Position numbers and translations under genes: made by a program. From the NCBI GenBank assembly GCA_025997275.1, contig BNUJ01000037.1, forward strand, positions 1-13,078: 13,078 bases of DNA. Direction: 5' to 3'. The notes under the pieces are model-generated. The model worked only from the letters and a program-made list of their open reading frames with translations, was not told the origin of the DNA and searched no databases. Below, one piece after another: positions 5,894-13,078 of this stretch. This DNA is from Deferribacterales bacterium. GTDB lineage: Bacteria > Chrysiogenota > Deferribacteres > Deferribacterales > JAISNW01. Position 1 is the stretch's first letter. The number at the start of each line of letters is the position of its first letter.

Positions 5894-5922
5894 TTGACAA
5901 ATCTATAAAAAATCTATACCCT
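5894..5922 (+). promoter_or_regulatory. candidate promoter of the csd6-like gene
   Basis: A perfect -35 (TTGACA, 5894-5899) is followed by TACCCT after 17 bases or TATACC after 15. Either -10 puts the transcription start at about 5927-5930, next to the ATG at 5929. The -35 is clear and the -10 weak. Confidence 0.45.
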
Positions 5923-5941
5923 AGCCCAATGTTTAGGGCTA
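5922..5941 (+). other. inverted repeat around the csd6-like start codon
   Basis: TAGCCC (5922-5927) and GGGCTA (5936-5941) pair exactly around an eight-base centre that contains the ATG at 5929. It overlaps the possible -10. It could be an operator, or a hairpin on a transcript entering from the iclR operon that would limit translation. Function not known. Confidence 0.4.
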
Positions 5942-7203
5942 TGTATTTTACCTTTGCATTTTTGCTATGTTCGTTGCTGTCTGTGCCGCTATGCGCCGCC
6001 GATGCTACGGGAAACAGGCTGATAGGCAATGTTATGAGTGCAGGTGCACTCCCGCACTACACAGCGGTTGTTGATAAAAAACTAAAAAAAATATATATCC
6101 TTGAAATATCTGGCGATACAGAGCGTCTATTAGAGAGTGCAGACGTTATGCTTGGACGGGCAGAAGGTAGCAAGCTGGCACTTCACGATGGCAAAACGCC
6201 TGAGGGTGTGTATTACATTATATCGCACATAACACAGAAAGAGTTGCTCGCCCGCTATGGCAACTGGGGTAAGATGTATGGCATAGCTGCTTATCCTACG
6301 AACTACCCGAACCCTATAGATAGGATAATGCAGCGCACTGGCGGGGGCATTTGGCTGCATGGCTTTAACCCAGATGAGCGCGACAAGCCTATCACGCAAG
6401 GTTGCGTTGCCTTGCTAGATGAAGACTTAGCTCGCATACAAAAATATGTTTATATCGGGATGCCTATAGTTATTATAGATGACGCTCAAATGATGACAAG
6501 TGCGGAATATAAAGCTACCCGTGAAAAACATCTATCGGAGCTTAATAGGTTTATAGCTGCTTGGAACTCTGCCGACTATGATACGTTCAAAGGCTACGTT
6601 CATCCTCAATATTCAAGCTATTCCGGCTGGAATGCACAAAGCTACCTAGACAAGAAACGACAACTGATGGCGCAATATCCGAATAAATTGGTCAAGCTAG
6701 ACAACGTCAATATATATCGCCAGAATGCGACTACGCTGGTCTATGATTTCAACCAGTTCTATTGTGCTGACAATATGATAACTTATGGGCATAAGAAGTT
6801 TTATCTAGTCTATGACAACGGCTCGGAGAAGTTGATTAGTGAGGAAATGCGCATGCTGTCAGCTACTGAGCATATAAAAGCAGGGGTGGATGCCTTCTTA
6901 GCAGACTGGCTCAAGGTATGGACTTCAGCCGATATAGACAAATATATGGCTTTTTATGATATGCGTTTCCCTAGACGTGCGGCATGGGAGGAGTCAAAGC
7001 GGGACTTGTTCTCTAAATCGGGCAAGATAGCCGTCAATATCAGCGATGTTAGTCATCAGGTGCTGGGCGGCAATGCTATCATTATCCGTTTTAAGCAAGA
7101 CTACATATCAGATATTAACGCAGACAAGGGTATGAAGACGCTTGTAATCACAGGATGTCCGGGTAGTTTTAAGATTAAATCAGAAGACTGGAGGGCTAGA
7201 TAA
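5929..7203 (+). CDS. periplasmic YkuD-family enzyme with two NTF2-like repeats (Csd6/Pgp2-like)
   Basis: The 424-residue protein starts with a signal peptide (cleavage near residue 23, LCAADA). The YkuD (L,D-transpeptidase fold) domain spans about residues 40-185: GKTPEGVYYI, then the catalytic IWLHGFNP (H144) and TQGCVALLDEDL (C159). Two similar NTF2-like segments follow, about 197-305 (FIAAWNSADYDTFKGYVHP) and 312-424 (FLADWLKVWTSADIDKYMAF). The closest described proteins are Csd6 of Helicobacter and Pgp2 of Campylobacter, LD-carboxypeptidases that trim tetrapeptides to tripeptides and determine helical shape; these have one NTF2-like domain. A coupled M14/M99 carboxypeptidase gene follows, supporting the shape-enzyme reading over a plain cross-linking transpeptidase. 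The ATG at 5929 is chosen for the promoter position; an in-frame ATG at 5941 is possible. Confidence 0.87.
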   Translation: MFRAMYFTFAFLLCSLLSVPLCAADATGNRLIGNVMSAGALPHYTAVVDKKLKKIYILEISGDTERLLESADVMLGRAEGSKLALHDGKTPEGVYYIISHITQKELLARYGNWGKMYGIAAYPTNYPNPIDRIMQRTGGGIWLHGFNPDERDKPITQGCVALLDEDLARIQKYVYIGMPIVIIDDAQMMTSAEYKATREKHLSELNRFIAAWNSADYDTFKGYVHPQYSSYSGWNAQSYLDKKRQLMAQYPNKLVKLDNVNIYRQNATTLVYDFNQFYCADNMITYGHKKFYLVYDNGSEKLISEEMRMLSATEHIKAGVDAFLADWLKVWTSADIDKYMAFYDMRFPRRAAWEESKRDLFSKSGKIAVNISDVSHQVLGGNAIIIRFKQDYISDINADKGMKTLVITGCPGSFKIKSEDWRAR

Positions 7204-8711
7204 TGCGTCTAGTTATAGCTTTAGCACTATGTTTTATAGGTGCCGTTAACTGCATAGCGGCGGACGTAAAACGCCCATCACAGGTTCACAAGGTCTATTT
7301 TGAGGGAACGGACTACGAACTGCACGTTTATTCCATATATGGCAGGCGACTTGGCAAGACAATGCTGATATTAGGTGGCATTCAGGGGGACGAGCCGGGG
7401 GGCTTCCTTTCAGCCGACTCCTATATAAACTTTAAGCTGGAGCAGGGCAACCTTATACTAATGCCGCGCACCAACTTAAAGTCAATAATGTTGAACAACA
7501 GGGGACCAGATGGCGATATGAATCGTCTATTTACTGATGATATTAAAGCGACCGATAGAACGGATGTAAAAGTTGTTCAAGTGATAATAGAGTATATGTC
7601 AAAGGCTGATATTTTTCTTAACTTGCATGACGGCTGGGGGTTTCACACAAGTAGCTACGTGAACGAGCAGCGCAACCCGAATAAGTTTGGGCAATCGGTA
7701 ATAGTGGATGATGACAAGTATATCTGCAAAGACGGCAAGGTGTTAGACCTCAAGTCTATGGCTATGCGTGCATTAGAGGGGGCTAACGCCCGTATAGAGA
7801 ATAAATCGCACATGCTAGCATATTTTAACACTATGACAAACGACCCTAAAACTAAGTTTAAGGAGATGCAGAAAACTGCTACGTGGTATGCTTTGCGCAA
7901 CTATTGCATCCCCGCATTCGGGATAGAAACAGCTAAAGATATAACTTCTAACGAGCTGAAAGTGCTGTATCACAACTACGTAATCGGCGAGTTTATGAAG
8001 ATAATGGATATTATACCTGAAAACCCGCCCATATACGTGCCTTCCGCTAAGCTGGAACAGGTGCTTGTGACGGTTAATGGCAGTTCCAAATACTTAAAGA
8101 ATAACGAAAAATTGCAGCTCAAAAAGGGCGACAAGGTTTCTATCAAGGGTATAGAGAGCAACTACACCACAGGCATTACCTGTGACATATTGGGCTTAGG
8201 CAATCTGAACGACCAAGGCAAGGAGCTAACGGTTGACTACTCAACAAAGGTAGTCTTCCGCAAAGACAACGTAAAGTTTGCAGAGGTATCGTTAGATGTG
8301 GTTGCAGGAGCTGCTCAACCAGCCGCCGTAGCGTCAGTGGTGAACCAACCAGTAAAAGAATCTGGTAGCACTCCAAAGCAGCAGCTAGGATATATGTTTA
8401 GTGTAGTGTTAAACGGCAAGCGACAATCTATCGCTCCAGAAAGGATAATACGAGTGAAAGATGGAGATACGCTAACGTTGGAAGACATACAGAAAGATGG
8501 CAAATCCCTTAATGTGCCTGTCAATCTGCGTGGCTGGGTGGCTAGCTATGTCCGTGAGAACACAGGGGACGATAGAAAGCATAGGATTATTATTGCCAAA
8601 CGTTCTATGCTTTCACGCTTTTCGGTGGATAATAAAGGGGCTAAATACCCAGTGACGGTTGATATAGACGGGCAGGAAGTAGCTAGATTTTACATAGAGC
8701 TGGCGCAGTAG
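7203..8711 (+). CDS. periplasmic peptidoglycan carboxypeptidase, M14/M99 type (Csd4/Pgp1-like)
   Basis: The 502-residue protein has a signal peptide (about 1-20, ending CIAA) and a zinc carboxypeptidase domain (about 30-270). The zinc site reads GGIQGDEPGG (Q61, E64) and LNLHDGWGF (H142), with the catalytic Glu in FGIETAKD (E242). Glutamine instead of the usual first histidine is the known feature of Helicobacter Csd4, which removes meso-diaminopimelate from muropeptide tripeptides. MNRLF (106-110) fits the substrate-binding segment. The C-terminal half (about 280-502) looks like two beta-rich domains beginning LEQVLVTVNGSS and LGYMFSVVLNGK; it is longer than in Csd4 (about 438 residues in total). 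The ATG overlaps the preceding TAA (TAATG), so the two genes are translationally coupled. The 3' end overlaps holA by 22 bp on the other strand. Confidence 0.88.
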   Translation: MRLVIALALCFIGAVNCIAADVKRPSQVHKVYFEGTDYELHVYSIYGRRLGKTMLILGGIQGDEPGGFLSADSYINFKLEQGNLILMPRTNLKSIMLNNRGPDGDMNRLFTDDIKATDRTDVKVVQVIIEYMSKADIFLNLHDGWGFHTSSYVNEQRNPNKFGQSVIVDDDKYICKDGKVLDLKSMAMRALEGANARIENKSHMLAYFNTMTNDPKTKFKEMQKTATWYALRNYCIPAFGIETAKDITSNELKVLYHNYVIGEFMKIMDIIPENPPIYVPSAKLEQVLVTVNGSSKYLKNNEKLQLKKGDKVSIKGIESNYTTGITCDILGLGNLNDQGKELTVDYSTKVVFRKDNVKFAEVSLDVVAGAAQPAAVASVVNQPVKESGSTPKQQLGYMFSVVLNGKRQSIAPERIIRVKDGDTLTLEDIQKDGKSLNVPVNLRGWVASYVRENTGDDRKHRIIIAKRSMLSRFSVDNKGAKYPVTVDIDGQEVARFYIELAQ

Positions 8712-9430
8712 CCTAGCAGATTTGTCAGCATATATTCGGGAGCTATTTTGCCCGTTTTCAAGTCGGTATCTATTTCAAGCATAGTGTTAATAATGCCAAC
8801 GGTTTCTTCGGCTTTCCAGCGGTTAGCATAGTTATTGACGCTTTGCATAAAGTAGCTTTTGCCCTTAAAGAACGGGTTATTTGCTGTATATAGTTTCGGC
8901 AGTGCCAGCTTAAAGTATAGCCCTGCAATATAGCTAGTTAGTAGATAGAATGCCCGCTCGCCGTCTTTGTGTTCACCTAGTTTAGCGGCAATTTCTGCGC
9001 ATTTTTTGCGGTCTTTGGCGAGGAATGCATTCACAAATGAAAAGTTGCTATCCTCTTCACGTCTTGCAGATTCTGCCTCTAGCGTGAACCCCGCATCGCT
9101 AGCCGCTGTTTGCAACTGCTTGCTGGCAGCAACATCAGTGCTGATTATGATAATTGAGCTGGTGTTTGAGCGACTGGTGTTGGCAAGGAATTTGTCTGTT
9201 CCTTTTAGTTTCTCCGCATGGCGGATAATGAATAGTTTCCCCTCGTCAAACAGACTTACGCTCAAAAATGCACTAAAAAACTCTGATTGTTTTTCAGCTC
9301 CATCAATATCTTCGGCAAAATATGTATGACGCTCACAATCAGACAGGCTCGCACAAATAGCATCAAGCCGCTTGTTGACGAATTGGTCGCTACCGACTAG
9401 TAACGTCTTAACGGATGATTTTGATGCTAT
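8690..9430 (-). CDS. holA: DNA polymerase III delta subunit, short and with an unclear start
   Basis: The delta subunit opens the beta clamp in the clamp loader. The conserved N-terminus is readable as KTLLVGSDQFVNKRLDAI, then LSVSLFDEGKLFIIRHAEKL; the C-terminal clamp-loader domain reads FSFVNAFLAKDRKKCAE through LLGYCASSM. The first standard start in this frame is TTG at 9265, which would remove about 55 residues of the conserved domain. Upstream there is no ATG, GTG or TTG before an in-frame TAG; ATA at 9430 is the only plausible near-start and is used here provisionally. The total is then about 246 residues against a usual 330-340, and the segment corresponding to the middle lid domain seems to be missing. 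The gene overlaps the end of lptE. Position after leuS and lptE supports the identity. Confidence 0.75.
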   Translation of the reverse strand: MASKSSVKTLLVGSDQFVNKRLDAICASLSDCERHTYFAEDIDGAEKQSEFFSAFLSVSLFDEGKLFIIRHAEKLKGTDKFLANTSRSNTSSIIIISTDVAASKQLQTAASDAGFTLEAESARREEDSNFSFVNAFLAKDRKKCAEIAAKLGEHKDGERAFYLLTSYIAGLYFKLALPKLYTANNPFFKGKSYFMQSVNNYANRWKAEETVGIINTMLEIDTDLKTGKIAPEYMLTNLLGYCASSM

Positions 9431-9935
9431 TGTAAAAGCTCGTAAAGAGCGTCTCTGTAATGTTGTTAAAGGCTACGGAATATGCTTTGTTGTATATGGC
9501 TATCTCATCGCCAACCGTGAAATCCTCTCTAGCCGATAGGGTGTTGTCGTATAACGTCTTGCCCGTTCTATCTTCTAATATAAACCTATATGTCAGTGTA
9601 AGGCTAGACGTTCGTGCTTCTCTAGTGGCAGAGCGGATGGACGAGCTAATACCAATATCTTTTAAGCGTATTCTTAATATGTAGTCTGCCCTGCCGTCAC
9701 TGGCTGTCAGCCCATACAGTTGCAAATAGTGCGTAACGCTACGCTGAAATTCTCGTGTAATAGTGTAGTCGTCTGTATCATTGACAAGCTCAGCGAGATA
9801 AAACGTCCTGCCCTGAAAGCTACCAGTGTCCCCGTGGCGGACAAACGAATAACCGCAACCGGTAGCAGTCAAAACTACAAGTAGGATGGGCAATAAAGCA
9901 ACTAGATGTTTTATTAAAACAACTTGGCGTTTCAT
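9408..9935 (-). CDS. lptE: LPS-assembly lipoprotein LptE
   Basis: This 175-residue lipoprotein fits LptE, the plug of the LptD channel that places lipopolysaccharide in the outer membrane. The signal peptide ends in the lipobox TATGCGYSF (Cys27), and GCGYSF followed by a small alpha/beta domain is the family pattern. Later features include the DYTITREFQRSVTHYLQ helix and the RIRLKDIGISSSIR strand, and the body ends FTSFYNSIKIIR. LptE sequences diverge greatly, so the call also relies on context: it sits between leuS and holA, as in many diderm bacteria. Its ATG overlaps the leuS TGA (ATGA), so it is translationally coupled. It is the clearest sign that the organism has an LPS outer membrane. 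Confidence 0.85.
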   Translation of the reverse strand: MKRQVVLIKHLVALLPILLVVLTATGCGYSFVRHGDTGSFQGRTFYLAELVNDTDDYTITREFQRSVTHYLQLYGLTASDGRADYILRIRLKDIGISSSIRSATREARTSSLTLTYRFILEDRTGKTLYDNTLSAREDFTVGDEIAIYNKAYSVAFNNITETLFTSFYNSIKIIR

Positions 9936-12511
9936 TTGACCACTATATTTACTAGCTTTAGCGGAACGTATATTTTTTTGACAATCTCTTTTCCTGCAAT
10001 ATGCGCCTGAACTTTGTCGTCTTTAAGTGCGGCGACTACGGCATCTTGCTCTGATATTGTTTTCGGCAGGCTCATTTGCGCGCGCAGTTTGCCGTTCACC
10101 TGCACGACAAATGTCACCTCGTCGCGTTCAAGCACAGTTTCATCGTAGTCCAGCCAATCAGCACGGCTAATGAATTTTACTTTTTTATTATTGCCTGTGC
10201 GTTCCCATAGCTCCTCAGCTATGTGCGGGGTGAATGGGGCTAATAGTTTTAATAGTGCGACTATGGCGAACTTAAATGCCCCCTTGTCTGTATCGCTTGC
10301 TAGCTCCGTCTGTGAAACGTATAGTGCATTGACAAACTCCATTATGGCTGCAACTGCCGTGTTTAGCTGAAAGCGTTCAATGTCGGCTGTTACGCGTTTA
10401 ATGGCAGTGTGTGTCTGCCGCAGTATTTCTACACTGACACCGCCTGCAGGCTTTTCTAGTGGGGTAATGTTGCTATTTAACAGCTCAATATGTGCATCTA
10501 CCAGCCGATAGACCCTGTTTATAAATCGGTAGCACCCCTCAACGCCACTTTGCGACCACTCTATCTCTTTTTCTGGGGGGGCGGCGAAGAGTGAGAACAG
10601 CCTAATTGTATCAGCTCCGAAGTCGCGCAGCAGTTCATCAGGGTCAACAACGTTCTTTTTAGACTTACTCATCTTCTCCACGCGTCCGCGTTTAACGGGT
10701 TTGCCACATTTGATACACTTGCCATCTTGCACCTCGCTGGGGTATAGCCAGCCATGTTCATCGCAGTGTTCAGTCTCCTTGCATACCATTCCCTGTGTAA
10801 GCAGTCTAGTGAATGGTTCGGCAAAGCTCACATATCCGAAATCGCGCAGAACCATAGTGTAAAAGCGGGCGTATAGCAGGTGCATGACAGCATGTTCTAC
10901 TCCGCCGATATATTGGTCTATAGGTGCCCAATATGCCACGCTATCTTTATCAAACATGTCTTTAGTGTGGTGTGGTGAGCAGTAGCGCAGAAAATACCAA
11001 GACGACTCAACAAACGTATCCATCGTGTCAGTCTCTCTACGAGCGGGTGCGCCGCATTTAGGGCAGGTGGTATTGACGAATGATGCTGAACTTTCCAGCG
11101 GGTTGCCGTTCACGCGAAAGTCAATGTCTTTTGGCAGTTCAACGGGTAGTTGCTCTACGGGAACGCTTACTATCCCGCAGTTATCGCAATACACAAACGG
11201 TATTGGTGCGCCCCAGTAGCGTTGGCGGCTAATTCCCCAGTCGCGCAACCTGTATGTAGTGGTTTTTTTGCCGCTACCATTATTCTCTAATATTTCACTG
11301 ATAGCAACTTTTGCCTCATTCACCGACAAGCCGTTCAGCTTGTCAGAGTTGATTAGCTTGCCATCCCCCGTGTAAGCCTCTGTCAGCGGTTCAGCATTCC
11401 CAGAGTCTATTACCTGTATGATAGGCAGTTTGTATTTAGTTGCAAAGTCAAAGTCGCGCTCATCGTGTGCTGGCACTGCCATAACGGCACCCGTTCCATA
11501 GTCTATCAGGACGTAGTTAGCTATGTATATCGGTAGCTTTGCGCCATTTGCGGGGTTTATGCAATATCTGCCTGTGAAAAACCCTTTCTTTGCTTTATCG
11601 TTAGTGCGGTTTTCTTTTGTTTCGCTGGTAATCTCCTCTATAAACTTCAAGCCGTCAGGCTCGTATTTAGTGCCAGCTATCAGCTTTTTAGAGAGCGGAT
11701 GTTCGGCAGCTAGTAGCATAAAGGTTGCGCCGTATAACGTGTCGGGGCGGGTTGAGAATACTGTGATTTTTTCATCAACTCCTGTCTTGTCTTGCTCTGC
11801 AGACACGTCAAATACTATTTCGGCACCGGTGGATTTACCTATCCAGTTGCGTTGCATAACTAGCACCTTTTCAGGCCAATTGCCCGATAGCTTGCTGTAT
11901 GTGTTTTCTAGCAGTTCATCGGCATAGTTTGTTATCTTAAAGCACCACTGACTTAGCTCTTTTTGGAACACCTCTGATGAGCAACGCCAGCATTTGCCGT
12001 CCTCTACCTGTTCATTGGCAAGCACTGTTTCGCAGGACGGACACCAGTTGACAAAAGATTTCCGCTTATATGCAAGTCCGCGTTCCCACATCTTTATAAA
12101 TAGTTCTTGTTCCCATTTGTAGTATTCGGGTGTGCAGGTAGCCACCTCACGCGACCAGTCGTAGGATAGTCCCATCTGCTTGAGTTGGTGTTTCATCTTC
12201 TCTATATTTGCGAATGTCCACTCGGCGGGGTGGCGGTTATTCTGCTTGGCGGCGTTTTCTGCGGGCAGTCCGAATGCGTCCCAGCCTATCGGGTGGATTA
12301 CGTTAAAGCCACGCATTGTTTTATATCGGGCTGTTACGTCTCCTATGGCGTAGTTGCGCAAATGTCCCATATGTATGTTGCCCGATGGGTAGGGGAACAT
12401 TTCAAGGCAATAATATTTGGGCTTTGTTTTGTCAATTTCCACCTTGAATACGTTTGACATTTCCCATGCGTTTTGCCACTTCTCTTCAAACTCGGCGAAG
12501 TTGTATTTCAT
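9932..12511 (-). CDS. leuS: leucine--tRNA ligase
   Basis: This is a full-length (859-residue) bacterial class I leucyl-tRNA synthetase. The HIGH motif is HMGH at residues 47-50 (PYPSGNIHMGHLRNY), and KMSKS is at 613-617. The CP1 editing domain is intact: the threonine-rich strand appears as STRPDTLYG and the conserved aspartate in VPAHDERD, so mischarged tRNA-Leu can be hydrolysed. Zinc-binding cysteine pairs are visible in CPSCETVLANEQ/CWRCSS, in CDNCG/CPKCG, and in CDEHGW/CIKCGK. Its ATG has GGGAG nine bases upstream. It lies 32 bases after tRNA-Arg in the same direction with no separate promoter seen, so it is probably cotranscribed with that tRNA. lptE and holA follow in an overlapping operon. 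Confidence 0.98.
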   Translation of the reverse strand: MKYNFAEFEEKWQNAWEMSNVFKVEIDKTKPKYYCLEMFPYPSGNIHMGHLRNYAIGDVTARYKTMRGFNVIHPIGWDAFGLPAENAAKQNNRHPAEWTFANIEKMKHQLKQMGLSYDWSREVATCTPEYYKWEQELFIKMWERGLAYKRKSFVNWCPSCETVLANEQVEDGKCWRCSSEVFQKELSQWCFKITNYADELLENTYSKLSGNWPEKVLVMQRNWIGKSTGAEIVFDVSAEQDKTGVDEKITVFSTRPDTLYGATFMLLAAEHPLSKKLIAGTKYEPDGLKFIEEITSETKENRTNDKAKKGFFTGRYCINPANGAKLPIYIANYVLIDYGTGAVMAVPAHDERDFDFATKYKLPIIQVIDSGNAEPLTEAYTGDGKLINSDKLNGLSVNEAKVAISEILENNGSGKKTTTYRLRDWGISRQRYWGAPIPFVYCDNCGIVSVPVEQLPVELPKDIDFRVNGNPLESSASFVNTTCPKCGAPARRETDTMDTFVESSWYFLRYCSPHHTKDMFDKDSVAYWAPIDQYIGGVEHAVMHLLYARFYTMVLRDFGYVSFAEPFTRLLTQGMVCKETEHCDEHGWLYPSEVQDGKCIKCGKPVKRGRVEKMSKSKKNVVDPDELLRDFGADTIRLFSLFAAPPEKEIEWSQSGVEGCYRFINRVYRLVDAHIELLNSNITPLEKPAGGVSVEILRQTHTAIKRVTADIERFQLNTAVAAIMEFVNALYVSQTELASDTDKGAFKFAIVALLKLLAPFTPHIAEELWERTGNNKKVKFISRADWLDYDETVLERDEVTFVVQVNGKLRAQMSLPKTISEQDAVVAALKDDKVQAHIAGKEIVKKIYVPLKLVNIVVK

Positions 12512-12543
12512 CTGCTATCGCTCCCAATATAATTTATTTTGAG

Positions 12544-12617
12544 TGCGCCCAGCAGGAGTTGAACCTGCGACCCACAGATTAGAAGTCTGTTGCTCTATCC
12601 AACTGAGCTATAGGCGC
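12544..12617 (-). tRNA. tRNA-Arg (anticodon UCU)
   Basis: The minus strand folds as a 74-base tRNA. The acceptor stem is GCGCCTA/TGGGCGC, the D arm contains AGCTCAGTTGGATAGAGC, the anticodon stem-loop is ACAGA-CTTCTAA-TCTGT with anticodon TCT, and the T arm is GCAGGTTCAACTCCTGC. The discriminator base is A and no CCA is encoded. It reads AGA (and by wobble AGG), which matches the frequent AGG codons in this window. leuS follows 32 bases downstream. Confidence 0.97.
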
Positions 12618-12638
12618 AATAAACATAGTTTCAGCTAG

Positions 12639-12658
12639 TCAGATTAGCCTTTATCTGA
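12639..12658. other. inverted repeat in the flagellin-tRNA gap
   Basis: TCAGAT and ATCTGA pair exactly around an eight-base loop, 15-34 bases downstream of the flagellin stop. It covers the -10 and part of the spacer of the predicted tRNA promoter. No T-run follows, so a classical terminator is unlikely, but it could be a weak terminator or an operator. Confidence 0.35.
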
Positions 12659-12669
12659 TACGCTGTCAA
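12641..12669 (-). promoter_or_regulatory. predicted promoter of tRNA-Arg (and leuS operon)
   Basis: TTGACA (12664-12669) matches the -35 consensus exactly and is followed after 17 bases by TAATCT (12641-12646, 3 of 6 matches). Transcription would begin about 17 bases before the tRNA. The -35 starts three bases after the flagellin stop codon. Confidence 0.55.
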
Positions 12670-12672
12670 TAT

Positions 12673-13078
12673 TTATCTTCCTATCAATTGCAGAGCCAGT
12701 TGTGGCAATTGGTTAGCTTGAGCTAGCATAGCCACTGCTGCGTTCACGAGTATCTGGTTGTTAGTAAATGAAGATGATTCTGCTGCTACATCTAGGTCTC
12801 TTATGCGAGACTCTGCTGCTATGGTGTTCTGCTTCGTCACTCTAATATTATTCTGTGCGTATTCCAGCCTGTTTATTTTCGCCCCAATGTTTGAACGAGC
12901 ACTATTCACTCGCTCTAATGCTGTATCTATCTTACTTAATGCTCTCTGCGAATCTTCCATAGTGACTACATAGACATCATCTATCTCAAGCGCAATAGTA
13001 TCCATACGCCCTATAGTAATATCTATATATTGCCCCTCGTCCGAACCTGTCTGCACTCTGGTAGAATTATCAACTATA
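12673..13078 (-). CDS. flagellin, C-terminal end only
   Basis: This is the last ~134 residues of a flagellin; the rest lies past the right edge, and the frame is open to it. RVQTGSDEGQ is the typical flagellin repeat near the start of the C-terminal helical domain. The D1/D0 helices follow: ALSKIDTALERVNSARSNIG, then DLDVAAESSSFTNNQIL and AMLAQANQLPQLALQLIGR, close to the canonical ending. Flagellin forms the extracellular filament, and these C-terminal helices pair with the N-terminus in polymer assembly. A start at 13056 (GTG) is not real, since homology continues upstream of it. The bacterium is therefore probably motile. No strong terminator follows the gene. Confidence 0.95.
   Translation of the reverse strand, partial: IVDNSTRVQTGSDEGQYIDITIGRMDTIALEIDDVYVVTMEDSQRALSKIDTALERVNSARSNIGAKINRLEYAQNNIRVTKQNTIAAESRIRDLDVAAESSSFTNNQILVNAAVAMLAQANQLPQLALQLIGR

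Noticed and set aside
8690..9265. holA starting at TTG 9265 (191 residues)
   Set aside because: Conserved delta N-terminal sequence continues in frame for about 55 residues upstream, so this start would remove part of domain I.
9932..12511. Plus-strand open frames inside leuS (for example 11523-11927 and 12185-12457)
   Set aside because: leuS is complete and conserved over the whole length; these are shadow frames without ribosome-binding sites or recognisable domains.
12544..12617. tRNA-Arg as an integration site (att) for the accessory region
   Set aside because: No repeat of the tRNA 3' end is seen elsewhere in the window, and the accessory genes are 9 kb away.

Overview
The window comes from a flagellated Gram-negative (diderm) bacterium of moderate GC content. 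LptE implies an outer membrane with lipopolysaccharide, a flagellin gene ends at the right edge, and two peptidoglycan-trimming enzymes resemble the Csd6/Csd4 (Pgp2/Pgp1) pair that makes Helicobacter and Campylobacter helical. I infer a curved or helical, motile bacterium. A Deferribacterota-like or other host-associated lineage would fit, but nothing here proves the phylum.

Bases 1-3600 are an accessory stretch, mostly on the minus strand. From left to right they hold the start of an ApbE flavin-transferase lipoprotein (cut by the window edge), a MNT-type nucleotidyltransferase, a Doc/Fic toxin with a 44-residue predicted partner, an Rpn-family nuclease/transposase, and a 722-bp internally deleted insertion sequence with intact ends and a 15-bp target duplication. 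A ~70-bp block carrying a near-perfect sigma70 promoter and the first codons is duplicated, so the toxin operon and the nucleotidyltransferase gene have almost the same promoter.

Bases 3626-8711 (plus strand) are chromosomal core genes. glyQ, a gamma-carbonic-anhydrase-like protein and an IclR regulator form a tightly packed operon. They are followed by a translationally coupled pair: a periplasmic YkuD-family enzyme with two NTF2-like repeats, and an M14/M99-type carboxypeptidase with the glutamine zinc ligand known from Csd4.

Bases 8690-13078 (minus strand) read from right to left as the end of flagellin, tRNA-Arg(UCU), leuS, lptE and holA. The leuS-lptE-holA order is common in diderm bacteria. 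The holA gene is unusual: it has no standard start codon ahead of its conserved N-terminus and appears to lack most of the middle (lid) domain. It overlaps the carboxypeptidase gene tail to tail by 22 bp.

Promoters are easy to see. For rpn, glyQ and the csd6-like gene, the predicted transcription start falls on or next to the start codon and there is no Shine-Dalgarno site, suggesting leaderless mRNAs. Genes inside operons have clear AGGAG sites. No CRISPR array, rRNA or intact autonomous transposon was seen.
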